DNA of 64,000 nt from Vibrio panuliri (GCF_009938205.1 NZ_AP019655.1:620001-684000), one strand, 5' to 3'. Shown: positions 19,012-28,925, numbered from the stretch's first letter. The notes: generated by a model from the sequence alone, not told the origin. Translations and numbers: made by a program.

Positions 19012-19461
19012 CTAATTGACTTCAATTCGCTTTTTCCAGCTTAAGACACATTTCTCAAGCGTTGCAAAACACTCTGCAAATTTAACGGCATCTCCGCATA
19101 TCGGATCCTCAATCTCACCAATTCCAAGCCATTGACCAATGAGTAGAGTTTTACTTCTTGCTCCTTTGACACTGAGATGAATTTGCTCTGCATGTTGATG
19201 AGACATGACGAGAATAAGGTCGCTGGCTTCAACCAAGTCAGGGGATATCTGTTTCGCTCTATGGTTGGATAAATCGAGTTGAACGGTGTTTGCAACTTTT
19301 ATTGCGCTGGGGTGAGCGCAACGGTTTGTTAGCTGGTTACTGGCAACATAAAGTCCCGCAGAATCCACCTGTTTACTTGGCAGATGTTTCTCAAACAGGA
19401 TTTTTGCCAACGGAGAACGACAGATATTTCCGCTACAGACAACAAGTATACGGTTAAACAT
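19012..19461 (-). CDS. Low-molecular-weight protein-tyrosine phosphatase (Wzb type)
   Basis: 149 residues. The active-site P-loop CX5RS is present at C9 (CSGNICRS), and the general-acid DP motif is in EIEDPICGD. Such enzymes dephosphorylate the Wzc-type kinase, here the product of 15984-18239. The start at 19461 begins right before the first beta strand (MFNRILVVC); a start at 19497 would add 12 residues. It overlaps the upstream ligase gene by 8 bp, indicating translational coupling. In V. cholerae the comparable gene (vpsU) is at the other end of the vps region. Confidence 0.92.
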   Translation of the reverse strand: MFNRILVVCSGNICRSPLAKILFEKHLPSKQVDSAGLYVASNQLTNRCAHPSAIKVANTVQLDLSNHRAKQISPDLVEASDLILVMSHQHAEQIHLSVKGARSKTLLIGQWLGIGEIEDPICGDAVKFAECFATLEKCVLSWKKRIEVN

Positions 19462-20878
19462 GGTTGACTTCCGTTGGTATCGATGGCGCTGCAACATCGA
19501 TATTGCTTTTTAATACGCCTCGTGCCGGCAGTACGTATGATGCATGGGCAAAAAATAACACTAGGACGAAGGTAAATGCGTTGGCACTAGGTTGAAGGTT
19601 GAAGTCGACGCTCATATGAATAAGCATTCCAATGATGGCCATCAATGAGCCGAGTGCGATGCCTTTCATTGTGCGGCTATGTCGCGTTTTGATCACCTTG
19701 ATAGTACGCCATAAACTGATCAAAACTAAAGTGACAAGTAATAGTGTTGCGGGAATCCCTGCTTCGACGAGAAACTGAACGTAGTCATTATGTGCATGGT
19801 CGTAAAAACCGATCTCAGACTGTGAATAGATTGGAAAGACAGAGTAGAAGCTTGCCATTCCGGTACCGGTAATTGGAAAATCACGAATAATATCTAATGC
19901 CCAGATCACGACTTGATCCCGAGACTCTTGTAGGAAAGAGGTTTCGACTAAACGTTGCTTAACTTTTTCTAAGCCAAACAAAGAGCCTAGAATCAAGGTA
20001 TCGATAGCAATGACGCTTAACACTAAGGCAGTGAGCGCAGGAGGGCGATGTTTGTAGGCAATGAGAGCCACTAATCCGCCGATTGTGGTGGCAGCAAAAA
20101 ACGCCGTATTCCCCATCCGAGAGCGTGTCATTACTAAGGCGATAACCATCACCACAAGGCAAAGGCGAATAAACATCTTTGTGCTCAATAACCCTTCTAA
20201 AATGCGTCTTAAGTGGCTATGGAGTGACGATGCGTGACTGACATGAAGTTGGGTGACTATCAGCCCAATTCCGATGCACAAACTCATGACTAAATAGTTT
20301 GCGAGGTGGTTTTTGTACACAAAGGAGCCAGTGGCATTGATATCGAGAGGAAAACCAAACACAGGGCTGTGCTCGATACCGATCAAGACGATGAAGGCAC
20401 CGTAAAAGGCTTGCAGTGTTGCACTAAACACTAAGGCTGTAGCGGTTAACTTAAGTCTTTTGCTCTCGTTGACAAGAATGGCAGCGTTAATGGCGAAGAG
20501 CGTGTAACTTAGTCCCTTAAAGAGCGAGAGTTTAGACATTGCACTATCGAGTGAGAGATAGCCAAATTCAGCGCCTGTACTCGCGTAAATACTCGCCGCC
20601 TCACTGGATAGCAAGGCTAAAGTACCAAGGGGAATAGGCAGGGTTTGTAACACAACCCAAAGCTGAAACAAGCCGATAGGGACAAGCAGAAATCGATAAT
20701 GGTAGAGCGCAGTCGTTGGCAGTTTTCCTCTATAGGCGATCAGCAGTAGAAAACTTTGCACCGTTAGATAAATAGCGATCAACGACCATGCCCATATGCG
20801 ATTGCTTCCCAATGGAATTGGCAATAACACGATCAAGAATAACAATGAGTGAAATGTAAACTTCTCTAGGGACTTCAT
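19454..20878 (-). CDS. Wzy_C-type O-antigen ligase/polymerase family membrane protein
   Basis: 474 residues, 11-12 membrane helices with a large periplasmic loop holding the family signature DHAHNDYVQFLVEAGIP (about residues 345-365) and an RSRMGN motif. Members ligate or polymerise undecaprenyl-linked sugar chains. A second multi-membrane polymerase-like protein is encoded at 23084, so one may be the true polymerase and the other act in chain transfer. It overlaps the phosphatase gene by 8 bp and follows the small secreted-protein gene by 43 bp, forming a three-gene reverse operon. Confidence 0.87.
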   Translation of the reverse strand: MKSLEKFTFHSLLFLIVLLPIPLGSNRIWAWSLIAIYLTVQSFLLLIAYRGKLPTTALYHYRFLLVPIGLFQLWVVLQTLPIPLGTLALLSSEAASIYASTGAEFGYLSLDSAMSKLSLFKGLSYTLFAINAAILVNESKRLKLTATALVFSATLQAFYGAFIVLIGIEHSPVFGFPLDINATGSFVYKNHLANYLVMSLCIGIGLIVTQLHVSHASSLHSHLRRILEGLLSTKMFIRLCLVVMVIALVMTRSRMGNTAFFAATTIGGLVALIAYKHRPPALTALVLSVIAIDTLILGSLFGLEKVKQRLVETSFLQESRDQVVIWALDIIRDFPITGTGMASFYSVFPIYSQSEIGFYDHAHNDYVQFLVEAGIPATLLLVTLVLISLWRTIKVIKTRHSRTMKGIALGSLMAIIGMLIHMSVDFNLQPSANAFTFVLVLFFAHASYVLPARGVLKSNIDVAAPSIPTEVNHV

Positions 20879-20921
20879 CGGTTAATACTGCGCCGGAAAA
20901 AATGTTTATGAGGTCAGTGGG

Positions 20922-21380
20922 TTAATTCGGCGATACGACACCTGCGCCGCCACCTCCATTGCTGCCGACTGCAGGAGCGGCAGGTGGTGACAATGCCGCA
21001 ACAGGGTTGGCAATACCCGCGGCGGTTGCTTCTGCTACCGCTGTTGGGTCGACTCCCGCTAGCAGGGCTGCTGTAGTAATGACCTCGTTACTTATACCGG
21101 CTGTTCGCGCCAGGTCTGCGATTTGCTGAAGTTGCTCAGGAGCCACGACTAATGCTTCTGAAATCGCCAATTGCGGATCGACGTTCGGGTTAACTAACAG
21201 CTGTGTGAGTATGTCGAGCACTGACTCAGGATTTGATTGATAAAAGGCGGCAACTTCTGCCTCGCTTAACACACCACTAAGTTGCTCTGTTACTGGAACT
21301 GCTTGACCCTCTTCTAGAGCCAAGGCGGGGGCAGAGAGAGAAAGCAGAGCTAGGCTCAGAACTGTTAAATGACTTTTCAT
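20922..21380 (-). CDS. Small secreted Ala/Val-rich protein of the exopolysaccharide locus
   Basis: 152 residues. A clear signal peptide (LALLSLSAPALA) is followed by predicted short amphipathic helices (SEAEVAAFYQSNPESVLDIL, ISEALVVAPEQLQQIADLA, NEVITTAALLAGVDPTAVAE) and a flexible tail rich in Pro and Gly ending GGGGAGVVSPN. I do not recognise a family. No cysteine is present. It is the first gene of the reverse operon with the ligase and phosphatase, which suggests a matrix, export or assembly role; this is inference only. Confidence 0.75.
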   Translation of the reverse strand: MKSHLTVLSLALLSLSAPALALEEGQAVPVTEQLSGVLSEAEVAAFYQSNPESVLDILTQLLVNPNVDPQLAISEALVVAPEQLQQIADLARTAGISNEVITTAALLAGVDPTAVAEATAAGIANPVAALSPPAAPAVGSNGGGGAGVVSPN

Positions 21381-21956
21381 GATTCATTCCTTAATCCGTT
21401 ATTATCGAGATTTTACAAAAAGTAAATCTCTTTGTTCGGTGTCTTACCCAATTAATGCCCAATTTACTGTCTTATTTTTTAGAAAGTATTTAATTAATTC
21501 AATTTACATCCAAGTTGATTGGGAATAGATGAAAGGAATATTAAAAATGAGAATGTAGTGGGATTTTATTAGAAGTTAAATTAATCACATGCTACTTAAG
21601 TTTTAGTCATTGAGTGTATCAAAAAGGAGACACGCGAGCGAATGTGTTTAAAATGACTTTTCTTTCTTCAAGCCTATGGCATAGTTGCCAGACTTAATTT
21701 AGAGCTTAAATTTATCGACTCTAAAGCAGTACTTTATGATGTCTGATTGGAAATCGATTTAAATATGCGAACCGATTTATTGAGTAAAGCCAGATATATA
21801 ACTCGAAAAGAACTAAGAGTATCTAATACTTTGTGATTCGTCAGGGTGATAAGTGTCTTCATGTTTAAAAGTGCCGCACAGCGTTTACTTTATAAAATGG
21901 AGTCTATGGCTACAGTGAGCGGTGAAGCGAAGGTATAGATAAAAGGTTGTGGTGCA
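21381..21956. promoter_or_regulatory. 576-bp divergent regulatory region of the exopolysaccharide locus
   Basis: AT-rich non-coding gap between the reverse operon (starting 21380) and the forward glycosyltransferase operon (starting 21957). It must hold promoters for both. TGGCATAGTTGCCA at 21678 is a near-perfect palindrome that could be an operator; its GG-GC spacing is too short for a sigma-54 promoter. No open frame of note. Confidence 0.5.
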
Positions 21957-23084
21957 ATGAAAGGAATCTTTGTAATTAACTCTCTATCGGGAGGTGGCGC
22001 GGAGAAAGTGTTTTCCAAGCTTTTGCAATTGGTGGATTCCGATCAGACCAAAAACTACAGCTTAGAGGTGGTCGTTCTGGATAGAGATGTCGAAGTCTAT
22101 CAACTGCCATCGTCAGTGTCTGTTCATTATATCGATAGCCCGCTTGGGGTGATTGGTCAGATACTCAAGTTCATCCGTTTAGTGCAAAAGAGCAAGCCTG
22201 ACTTTGTCGTGAGTTTTCTTTTCCGTTCAAACTGGTACAACGTAATAGCCGCAAAGTTGTTCGGCTATAAGAGTATTATCAGTGAACGAGGCAGTCCAAA
22301 TGCTCGCTTGACGGGTAAATTTGTGACTTGGAAGAAAGCGTTGATTCGTTCGGTTTATCGACAAGCTGATGCCATAATTTGTGTCTCAAAAGGAGTGGGT
22401 GACTGCCTAGTCGACGATTACTCCGTGAATCCTAGCAAAATTAAGACGCTCAACAACTCTTATGATTTTAATGATATTGCTAAGCGCTCGCTTGAATCAG
22501 AGACCGTGAGTAACCATGAAGGTTACATTCTTGCCATTGGTCGGTTAGTCAAACTAAAAGGGTTTGATGATTTAATTACCGCTTATGCGAAATCAAATAT
22601 CCAAAGGCCGTTATTGATCCTTGGTGACGGCGACGAACTTGAAAACCTAAAGCAGCATGCCATCGAACTTGGTGTTCAAGAGCGTGTCGCGTTCCCGGGT
22701 TTTGTTTCAAACCCTTATCCGTATATGAAAAAAGCGTTTTGTTTCGCTTTGACTTCTCATTCTGAGGGGTTCCCCAATGCGATGGTAGAGTCAATGTCGC
22801 TTGGTGTTCCTATTATTTCATCAATGACCGATGGCCCAATTGATATTCTCGAGCCAAGTGCCAATGTGGCGGATGAGTCATTTTCAAAAGCAAAGTTTGG
22901 CTTAGTGTTTAACCCGAGAGATATAGAAGGATTGCAAAAGGCGCTCAAGGAGCTGGAGAGTAATCACGCGCTTTATAACGAATTAGCAGTCTTAAGTGAA
23001 GAGCGAGCACAAAACTACAGCGAATGTAAGTTTTACTCAACATTTAAACAGATCACCAAAGATACTGTGCCAGGCATCGTGTAA
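21957..23084 (+). CDS. Glycosyltransferase family 4
   Basis: 375-residue GT-B glycosyltransferase. The glycine-rich start (NSLSGGGAEKVFSKLLQ) and the C-terminal nucleotide-sugar site (HSEGFPNAMVESMSLGVPII, with the E-x7-E pattern) are those of GT4 enzymes. It should add one sugar to the lipid-linked repeat unit at the cytoplasmic face. First gene of the synthesis operon; its TAA stop overlaps the ATG of the next gene by one base. Confidence 0.92.
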   Translation: MKGIFVINSLSGGGAEKVFSKLLQLVDSDQTKNYSLEVVVLDRDVEVYQLPSSVSVHYIDSPLGVIGQILKFIRLVQKSKPDFVVSFLFRSNWYNVIAAKLFGYKSIISERGSPNARLTGKFVTWKKALIRSVYRQADAIICVSKGVGDCLVDDYSVNPSKIKTLNNSYDFNDIAKRSLESETVSNHEGYILAIGRLVKLKGFDDLITAYAKSNIQRPLLILGDGDELENLKQHAIELGVQERVAFPGFVSNPYPYMKKAFCFALTSHSEGFPNAMVESMSLGVPIISSMTDGPIDILEPSANVADESFSKAKFGLVFNPRDIEGLQKALKELESNHALYNELAVLSEERAQNYSECKFYSTFKQITKDTVPGIV

Positions 23085-24397
23085 TGATAGATATAGTAAA
23101 GGTTTTAGTCTTTATATTACTGGCTGTATACGCACATAAATGGATGTGGGCTAACGCGTGTGGTAAGTCTACACGCGTGGTATTTTGGGTCATTCTAATC
23201 CGGTTTATTTTGGCATCATTCCCGAATATTACCTATCCGCAGTTGATTGGGCCATTTTCACTCGTCTCTCTCTATTCAATATTTGTCGTCGGTTTTATAT
23301 TTCTATTCTTTCTATCCAATCATATTGAAATTAAAAAAGACACCAACTTACTTTTCATTGGGCTGATATTAACTCTGATGGTGTTTGCCGCAGTTATTAA
23401 TTCCCATTACATTCAGTCGGTGGCGTCGTTAGTGAAGTGGCTAATGTTGCTACAACTGACGAACCTAGTGTTTAACGCGGTAAAAGAGGATGGTGCGGTT
23501 AAGGTACTTCAGACCATCGGTTTCTCTTATCTCTATCCGATTATTATGCTGGTCGCGTCTGTGGTACTGGGTGTCAGCAAAGCAACCGAAAACGACGGTT
23601 CAACCAGTTATGTCGGTGGTTTTAATCATGAAGCAGTATTCTCAGTCATCATCTTGAGCGGCATGTTCATGTTTATCCTTAAAGCTGCGCTAGAGCGGCG
23701 ATTCTCGCTGCTATTTTTACATATCGGCACTCTGTTTGTTTTACTGTTTTTAGTCAATTACCGGACGTCGATTTTGGCGTGTTTGGGATTGTTTGCAACC
23801 GCTGGACTGATGGTGTTTCTCAAGTCATCCATGGTTAAAAAGGTCGCGATTCTGTTTTTAGGTTTTTTGGCTATCACTGTTGTCGCCAATATCGATAGTT
23901 CTTCAATAGCAGAACGATTTGCAGAGATTCCACAAGCGCTCGCGAGTGCATCAAGCTTTACTGTGCTCCCTGAGTTTTTTGATAGCGATGAGCGGCGTTT
24001 TTTCTCAGGTCGGATTTTCTTCTGGGCTTCATATATTCATGAAGCATTGAATGGTTCAGTTTCCCAGATCTGGTTTGGTCATGGTATGGACTCATGGAAA
24101 GGGTTCTTTGAAAAGTACGCTCACAATACGTTTGTATCGTTCTTCTATGAGGTTGGATTTGTCGGTCTATTTTTACTCTTGGTGTTTTTCACCTCTCTCA
24201 CAGTTAAAGCCTTTAAAGGAGAAAACTGGCTGGCAAAGATATTACTCGTTGGCGCTATATCGGCGTTTATAATTCTTAATGTCGCGACGATGCCACTCTG
24301 GCAGATAGAAGGGGTTATATTTTTATCAATATTAATAGCATTAATAGATAGTAATAAGAAAATAGCGATTAAGCAGAATAATAAATCAATGACTTAA
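23084..24397 (+). CDS. Wzy-like polysaccharide polymerase membrane protein
   Basis: 437 residues with 11-12 hydrophobic helices and a larger loop around residues 280-340 (SDERRFFSGRIFFWASYIHE, then FGHGMDSWKG...HNTFVSFFYEVG). This layout fits O-antigen polymerases, which are poorly conserved in sequence. Because it is inside the glycosyltransferase operon, it is the likelier repeat-unit polymerase, leaving the Wzy_C protein at 19454 for another transfer step. Coupled to the upstream gene by a one-base overlap. Confidence 0.85.
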   Translation: MIDIVKVLVFILLAVYAHKWMWANACGKSTRVVFWVILIRFILASFPNITYPQLIGPFSLVSLYSIFVVGFIFLFFLSNHIEIKKDTNLLFIGLILTLMVFAAVINSHYIQSVASLVKWLMLLQLTNLVFNAVKEDGAVKVLQTIGFSYLYPIIMLVASVVLGVSKATENDGSTSYVGGFNHEAVFSVIILSGMFMFILKAALERRFSLLFLHIGTLFVLLFLVNYRTSILACLGLFATAGLMVFLKSSMVKKVAILFLGFLAITVVANIDSSSIAERFAEIPQALASASSFTVLPEFFDSDERRFFSGRIFFWASYIHEALNGSVSQIWFGHGMDSWKGFFEKYAHNTFVSFFYEVGFVGLFLLLVFFTSLTVKAFKGENWLAKILLVGAISAFIILNVATMPLWQIEGVIFLSILIALIDSNKKIAIKQNNKSMT

Positions 24398-24415
24398 TAA
24401 GAGTCAGTGAATAAG

Positions 24416-24452
24416 ACTTGGTGAATATCCTTTTTATTAAGGAGTGCCAAGT
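24416..24452 (+). other. Imperfect hairpin after the polymerase gene
   Basis: ACTTGG ... CCAAGT with an inner CCTT ... AAGG pair. It lies in the 136-bp gap before the dehydrogenase gene and may be an attenuator or a processing site within the operon; no T-run follows. Confidence 0.35.
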
Positions 24453-24533
24453 GTGGCTCGCTGCATCTCGAATTTACTGAAATGCAATTTGTGAAATATT
24501 CAAATACTTAATTTTTAAAGTAAGGGACGACAC

Positions 24534-25814
24534 ATGTCATTCGAAATAGAAAAAGCAAAAATTGGAATTATTGGGCTAGGTTACGTAGGGCTACCACTTG
24601 CAGTTGAGTTTGGTAAAAAGTACGACACTTATGGGTTTGATATTAATCCTAACCGTATCGACGAACTAAAACGTGGTCATGACAGTACATTGGAGTGTAG
24701 TGACAATGAACTCGTTGAGGCGACCCATCTTAAGTATTCTTCGCAACTTGAAGAGCTGAAGCAATGCAACGTGTACGTTGTGACGGTTCCAACGCCAATT
24801 GATGAGCATAAGCAACCGGATTTGACTCCACTGATCAAAGCGTCTGAAGCGCTAGGTACAATCATCAACGCTGGAGACGTGATTGTCTATGAGTCTACCG
24901 TTTATCCAGGCGCGACCGAAGATGACTGTATTCCAATTGTAGAGAAAGTGTCGGGCTTAACGTTCAACAAAGACTTTTTTGCGGGCTATTCTCCAGAGCG
25001 TATTAATCCAGGTGACAAAGAGCACCGCGTGACTAACATCCTCAAAGTCACCAGTGGCTCAAATGACGAAGTTGCGGAATTTGTTGATCAACTTTATGCC
25101 TCAATCATTACTGCGGGGACACACAAAGCGTCATCAATCCGAGTAGCGGAAGCCGCTAAAGTCATTGAGAACACCCAGCGCGATGTCAACATTGCACTTA
25201 TTAATGAGCTTTCTATTATCTTTAATAAATTAGGCATCGATACTCTTGAGGTTCTCGAAGCTGCAGGGACTAAGTGGAACTTCCTACCGTTCCGTCCCGG
25301 TCTTGTTGGCGGCCACTGTATCGGTGTTGATCCATATTACTTAACGCATAAAGCTCAGGCTGTAGGTTACCACCCAGAGATGATTCTTGCGGGTCGACGA
25401 CTCAACGATGGTATGGGCCAGCATGTCGTTGCTGAGTTGGTCAAAACGATGATCAAGAATCGCATTCAGGTTGAAAGCTCAAATGTGTTGGTGATGGGTC
25501 TAACGTTTAAAGAGAACTGTCCTGATCTACGCAATACCAAAGTCATTGATATCGTGAAAGAACTGGGCGAATACAATATCAATGCTGATGTGTATGACCC
25601 ATGGTGTTCGCCAGAAGAATCGGTCGAAGAGTATGGGATTGAGCTGAAGTCTCGCCTAGAACAAGGCCAATATGACGGCATTATTATGGCTGTCGCGCAT
25701 GATGAGTTTAAGCAGATGGGATCCGATGCGATCCGAGCTCTAGGTAAGCAGAAGCACGTTGTTTACGATTTAAAATACGTGTTGCCGAAAAACCAAGTTG
25801 ATATTCGACTGTAA
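24534..25814 (+). CDS. tviB: UDP-N-acetylglucosamine/galactosamine C6 dehydrogenase, TviB type
   Basis: 426 residues, cytoplasmic. The N-terminal Rossmann motif is G14-x-G16-x-x-G19 (GIIGLGYVGLP), the middle domain holds the catalytic C262 in GGHCIGVDPYYL, and the C-terminal UDP-binding domain has GLTFKENCPDLRNTK. The family oxidises C6 of UDP-HexNAc twice with NAD to give a UDP-HexNAc uronic acid (TviB, WbpO and relatives). Followed after 21 bp by the TviC/WbpP-type epimerase, the same pair that makes UDP-GalNAc uronic acid in Vi antigen synthesis. Ribosome site AGGGACG. Confidence 0.93.
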   Translation: MSFEIEKAKIGIIGLGYVGLPLAVEFGKKYDTYGFDINPNRIDELKRGHDSTLECSDNELVEATHLKYSSQLEELKQCNVYVVTVPTPIDEHKQPDLTPLIKASEALGTIINAGDVIVYESTVYPGATEDDCIPIVEKVSGLTFNKDFFAGYSPERINPGDKEHRVTNILKVTSGSNDEVAEFVDQLYASIITAGTHKASSIRVAEAAKVIENTQRDVNIALINELSIIFNKLGIDTLEVLEAAGTKWNFLPFRPGLVGGHCIGVDPYYLTHKAQAVGYHPEMILAGRRLNDGMGQHVVAELVKTMIKNRIQVESSNVLVMGLTFKENCPDLRNTKVIDIVKELGEYNINADVYDPWCSPEESVEEYGIELKSRLEQGQYDGIIMAVAHDEFKQMGSDAIRALGKQKHVVYDLKYVLPKNQVDIRL

Positions 25815-25835
25815 TGTTTAGCTAGGAGCATCGAG

Positions 25836-26864
25836 ATGACGAAGATTCTACAAGTTAAGCAGGCGCTGCAAGATAACCCTAAAGTGTGGCTTGTCACCGG
25901 AGTGGCGGGGTTTATTGGCTCCAATCTATTGGAAGCGCTCTTAAAGCTCAACCAACGAGTGATTGGCTTAGATAATTTCGAAACTGGTCACCAATACAAC
26001 TTGGATGAAGTTAAAGGTTTGGTCAGCGCTGAACAATGGTCAAAGTTTGAGTTTATCGAGGGTGATATTACCGATTACTCAACTTGCGAGCGCGCGGTTG
26101 AAGGCGTGGACTATGTGCTGCATCAAGCTGCACTAGGTTCAGTTCCTCGTTCTTTAGCCAATCCAATTAAAACTAATGCGGCGAACGTAACAGGCTTCCT
26201 AAATATGCTCAATGCAGCAAGAGAAGCCAATGTGTCGAGCTTCACGTATGCAGCAAGCAGTTCAACTTATGGTGATCATCCGGCTTTGCCAAAAGTGGAA
26301 GAGAACATTGGCAAGCCATTGTCGCCTTACGCAGTAACTAAGTATGTCAACGAAGTTTACGCTGACGTATTTGCGCGTTCATATGGTTTTAAATCAATTG
26401 GTCTGCGCTACTTCAACGTGTTCGGAAAACGTCAGGACCCAAATGGTGCCTATGCTGCGGTAATCCCTAAGTGGACATCGGCCATTATTGAAGGTGAAAC
26501 GGTGTTCATCAACGGTGATGGTGAGACCAGCCGAGATTTTTGCTTTATCGACAATGTCGTGCAGATGAACATTTTGGCTGCTACTGCGGATGATGAGGCG
26601 AAGAATCAAGTGTATAACGTGGCGGTTGGTGACCGTACGACATTGAATCAGCTCTATTTTGCGATAGCTGAAGCCCTGACAGAGTGTGGTATCACGATTA
26701 ATGGGGAGCCAAGTTACCGTGACTTTAGGGCGGGGGATGTTCGTCATTCTCAAGCGGATATTAGTAAAGCTAGTGGGCTCTTAGGTTATAAGCCAGATTT
26801 TAAGATTGGTGATGGCATTCATCAGGCAATGCCTTGGTACATCAGCTTTTTATCAAGCAAATAA
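25836..26864 (+). CDS. UDP-HexNAc 4-epimerase, TviC/WbpP type
   Basis: 342-residue extended short-chain dehydrogenase. NAD site GVAGFIGSNLLEAL (about 22-35), SSS region (AASSSTYGDHP), and the catalytic YxxxK in SPYAVTKYVNE. The sequence is of the WbpP/TviC group, which interconverts UDP-GlcNAc/UDP-GalNAc or their uronic acids. A strong AGGAG ribosome site precedes the ATG. Together with the dehydrogenase at 24534 it supplies an acidic amino sugar precursor to the polymer. Confidence 0.92.
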   Translation: MTKILQVKQALQDNPKVWLVTGVAGFIGSNLLEALLKLNQRVIGLDNFETGHQYNLDEVKGLVSAEQWSKFEFIEGDITDYSTCERAVEGVDYVLHQAALGSVPRSLANPIKTNAANVTGFLNMLNAAREANVSSFTYAASSSTYGDHPALPKVEENIGKPLSPYAVTKYVNEVYADVFARSYGFKSIGLRYFNVFGKRQDPNGAYAAVIPKWTSAIIEGETVFINGDGETSRDFCFIDNVVQMNILAATADDEAKNQVYNVAVGDRTTLNQLYFAIAEALTECGITINGEPSYRDFRAGDVRHSQADISKASGLLGYKPDFKIGDGIHQAMPWYISFLSSK

Positions 26865-26895
26865 CCCGAAATAAATCTCTAGGATGGGAAATAAA

Positions 26896-28008
26896 ATGAA
26901 GAGTAAACACACGATTGCTTTTATCGGCGGAAGAGGGTTGTTTTCGAGCTATGGAGGGGTCGAAAACGCGACGCGAGAAATTGCCAAAGAGCTCTCAAAG
27001 CGTGAAGATGTTGCGGTAAATGTTTATAGCGTAGAGGGCGAAAATGATGAAGTTTTTGCTTATTCAGACAACCTAAATGTAATCGCGATAAACCGCTCGA
27101 TTTACAAGAGTTTAGGGCAACATGGTTATATCTTAGCGTGTGTACTTCATGCGTTATTTAAGTTGCGACCTAATGCTGTCTTTCTCTTTGCATCTGGTCC
27201 TTGTGTGTTTGCTCCAATTTTACGTTTAGGCGGAATTCGAGTCATATCGAGCATTCGTGGTATGGACAGTGCTCGTGATAAGTGGGGACGACTGAGCCGA
27301 AACATTCTTAAGCTAGGTGAATACTGCGCGTGGAAGTTTTCTCATCAATTTACCGCTAACAGTAAGAAGATTGTTGAAAACTTTAGTAAAAAGCGCCCAG
27401 ATAGCCATTTTATTCCCAATGGTTGCCGTGCCGTTACTGATGCAGATTGCGCTTCGCTCGACAAGTACAAGGTTGAGCGCAACGGTTATCTGTTGTTTGC
27501 GGCACGTTTAGACCCGATCAAGCGGCTTCACCTGCTGCTCGAAGTGCATCGTCAACTGCCCAACGATCAGAAACTGCCGTTGATTATCGCTGGTGGGAAC
27601 TCGAATGATATGGAGTATGAGGCAAAGCTAAAGCAATATGAAAACGATGAAAAGGTGATGTTTATCGGTCATATTAGCTCTAGCGAGCTGGCTCCCCTAA
27701 TGAAACATTGTCGAGCTTTTATTTTGCCATCTGTCATTGAAGGTATGTCGAACAGTTTGTTATCCGCAATGGCTAATGGAAAAGCCATTATTGCTGCAGA
27801 CATCGAGGAAAATCGCGATGTTGTTGAGTTGGATGACGCGTTGTTTGAAAAAGATAGCTTTGAGCAGTTGCAAATTAGTGTGGCGAGAGTGAGTACCAAT
27901 GCTGATTTCTGCCAGCAGCTCGGAGAGAAATTAGCAGTATTAGCCCATGAAAAATACTCTTGGGAAAATACCGCAGAGCGCTTTTTAGAGTTGAGTCGCG
28001 TAGGGTAG
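26896..28008 (+). CDS. Glycosyltransferase family 4
   Basis: 370 residues. GT-B fold with a glycine-rich N-terminal loop (GGRGLFSSYGGVENATREI) and the nucleotide-sugar site near the C-terminus (LPSVIEGMSNSLLSAMANGK with its two Glu positions partly changed: the second Glu of E-x7-E is Ser/Ala here). Starts at 26896 rather than 26884 because GGGA is properly spaced only for the later ATG. Second GT4 enzyme of the synthesis operon; donor and acceptor unknown. Confidence 0.9.
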   Translation: MKSKHTIAFIGGRGLFSSYGGVENATREIAKELSKREDVAVNVYSVEGENDEVFAYSDNLNVIAINRSIYKSLGQHGYILACVLHALFKLRPNAVFLFASGPCVFAPILRLGGIRVISSIRGMDSARDKWGRLSRNILKLGEYCAWKFSHQFTANSKKIVENFSKKRPDSHFIPNGCRAVTDADCASLDKYKVERNGYLLFAARLDPIKRLHLLLEVHRQLPNDQKLPLIIAGGNSNDMEYEAKLKQYENDEKVMFIGHISSSELAPLMKHCRAFILPSVIEGMSNSLLSAMANGKAIIAADIEENRDVVELDDALFEKDSFEQLQISVARVSTNADFCQQLGEKLAVLAHEKYSWENTAERFLELSRVG

Positions 28009-28043
28009 ACAAGACAAGACGCTGAGTAGTTGAGGGAAGTAGT

Positions 28044-28925
28044 ATGGCAGAATGTAATCCGGATATGACGTTTAGTGTGGTGATCACCAGCTATAATCGG
28101 CCAGAGTATTTGGTCAATGCGGTGAGAAGTGTTGCTGAACAAGAGTTCCCCGCCACAGAAATCGTGGTCGTCGATGATTGTTCCGATTTCTCTGTCAGCG
28201 AGTTACTAGAAGATTTCTCTCAATTGCCGCTTAAGATCGTTACTAAGCCATTTCGCCGCGGGGCAAGTCATTCGCGTAATCTCGGTATTGATCATTCGAG
28301 CTGCGACTACATCGCCTTTTTGGATGATGATGATGCATTTATGCCGCAGCGTTTGTCGTGCGCCGCAGCGTTGTTTGCGCGTTTACCTGATTGTGTTGCG
28401 AGTTTGTGTTCCTATCAATTTATGGATGGTAGAGAGCGCAAAGAGAGTCCGTCTTCGGAGTGGGTTGATCAGGAAAAACTCAAAAAGGGCAATGCTTACT
28501 GCGGAACCTCTGGGTTGGTGATCAAAACCAGTGTCGCGCGATTGGAAAAGTTTGATGAAGAAGTTCCCTCAGGCGAAGATTGGGAACTGTTTGCTCGGTT
28601 AAGTCAAAGAGGTCACTTTTACTACAGTAATCAGCCTTTGTTTTTGTATCGAGTAGGTAATCATGCGAGTAAAACCAACCAGAAAAAGTCACTTAGCATT
28701 TCCCAGCTAGAACAGCGGTTTGCGGCAGCAAACAAGCAAAGAACGTGGTTGGGTGAGGTGAATTACCTAACCAAGATCGCAACACAAATACTGGGAGATT
28801 TAGGCAGTAAGCAGCAAATTTGGCAGTGGCTGAGTTTCTCTTTGCGCAAGACTGGATGCTTGATTACTGCCAAGGTTTTACTCACTCTAACAGTCAATAA
28901 GTTTGCGCGTGTTTTGCGCTACTAA
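28044..28925 (+). CDS. Glycosyltransferase family 2
   Basis: 293 residues. GT-A fold: SVVITSYNRPEYLVNAVRSV at the N-terminus, the VVDDCSD nucleotide site (about 39-45) and the metal-binding DxD region FLDDDDA (about 93-99). ED in PSGEDWELF (about residue 180) is the likely catalytic base. It adds one sugar to the lipid-linked unit. Ribosome site GAGGGA. Gap of 35 bp from the preceding GT and 14 bp to the flippase. Confidence 0.92.
   Translation: MAECNPDMTFSVVITSYNRPEYLVNAVRSVAEQEFPATEIVVVDDCSDFSVSELLEDFSQLPLKIVTKPFRRGASHSRNLGIDHSSCDYIAFLDDDDAFMPQRLSCAAALFARLPDCVASLCSYQFMDGRERKESPSSEWVDQEKLKKGNAYCGTSGLVIKTSVARLEKFDEEVPSGEDWELFARLSQRGHFYYSNQPLFLYRVGNHASKTNQKKSLSISQLEQRFAAANKQRTWLGEVNYLTKIATQILGDLGSKQQIWQWLSFSLRKTGCLITAKVLLTLTVNKFARVLRY

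Noticed and set aside
21678..21691. Sigma-54 promoter at TGGCATAGTTGCCA
   Set aside because: The GG to GC distance is about 9, not 12; it is better seen as a simple palindrome.
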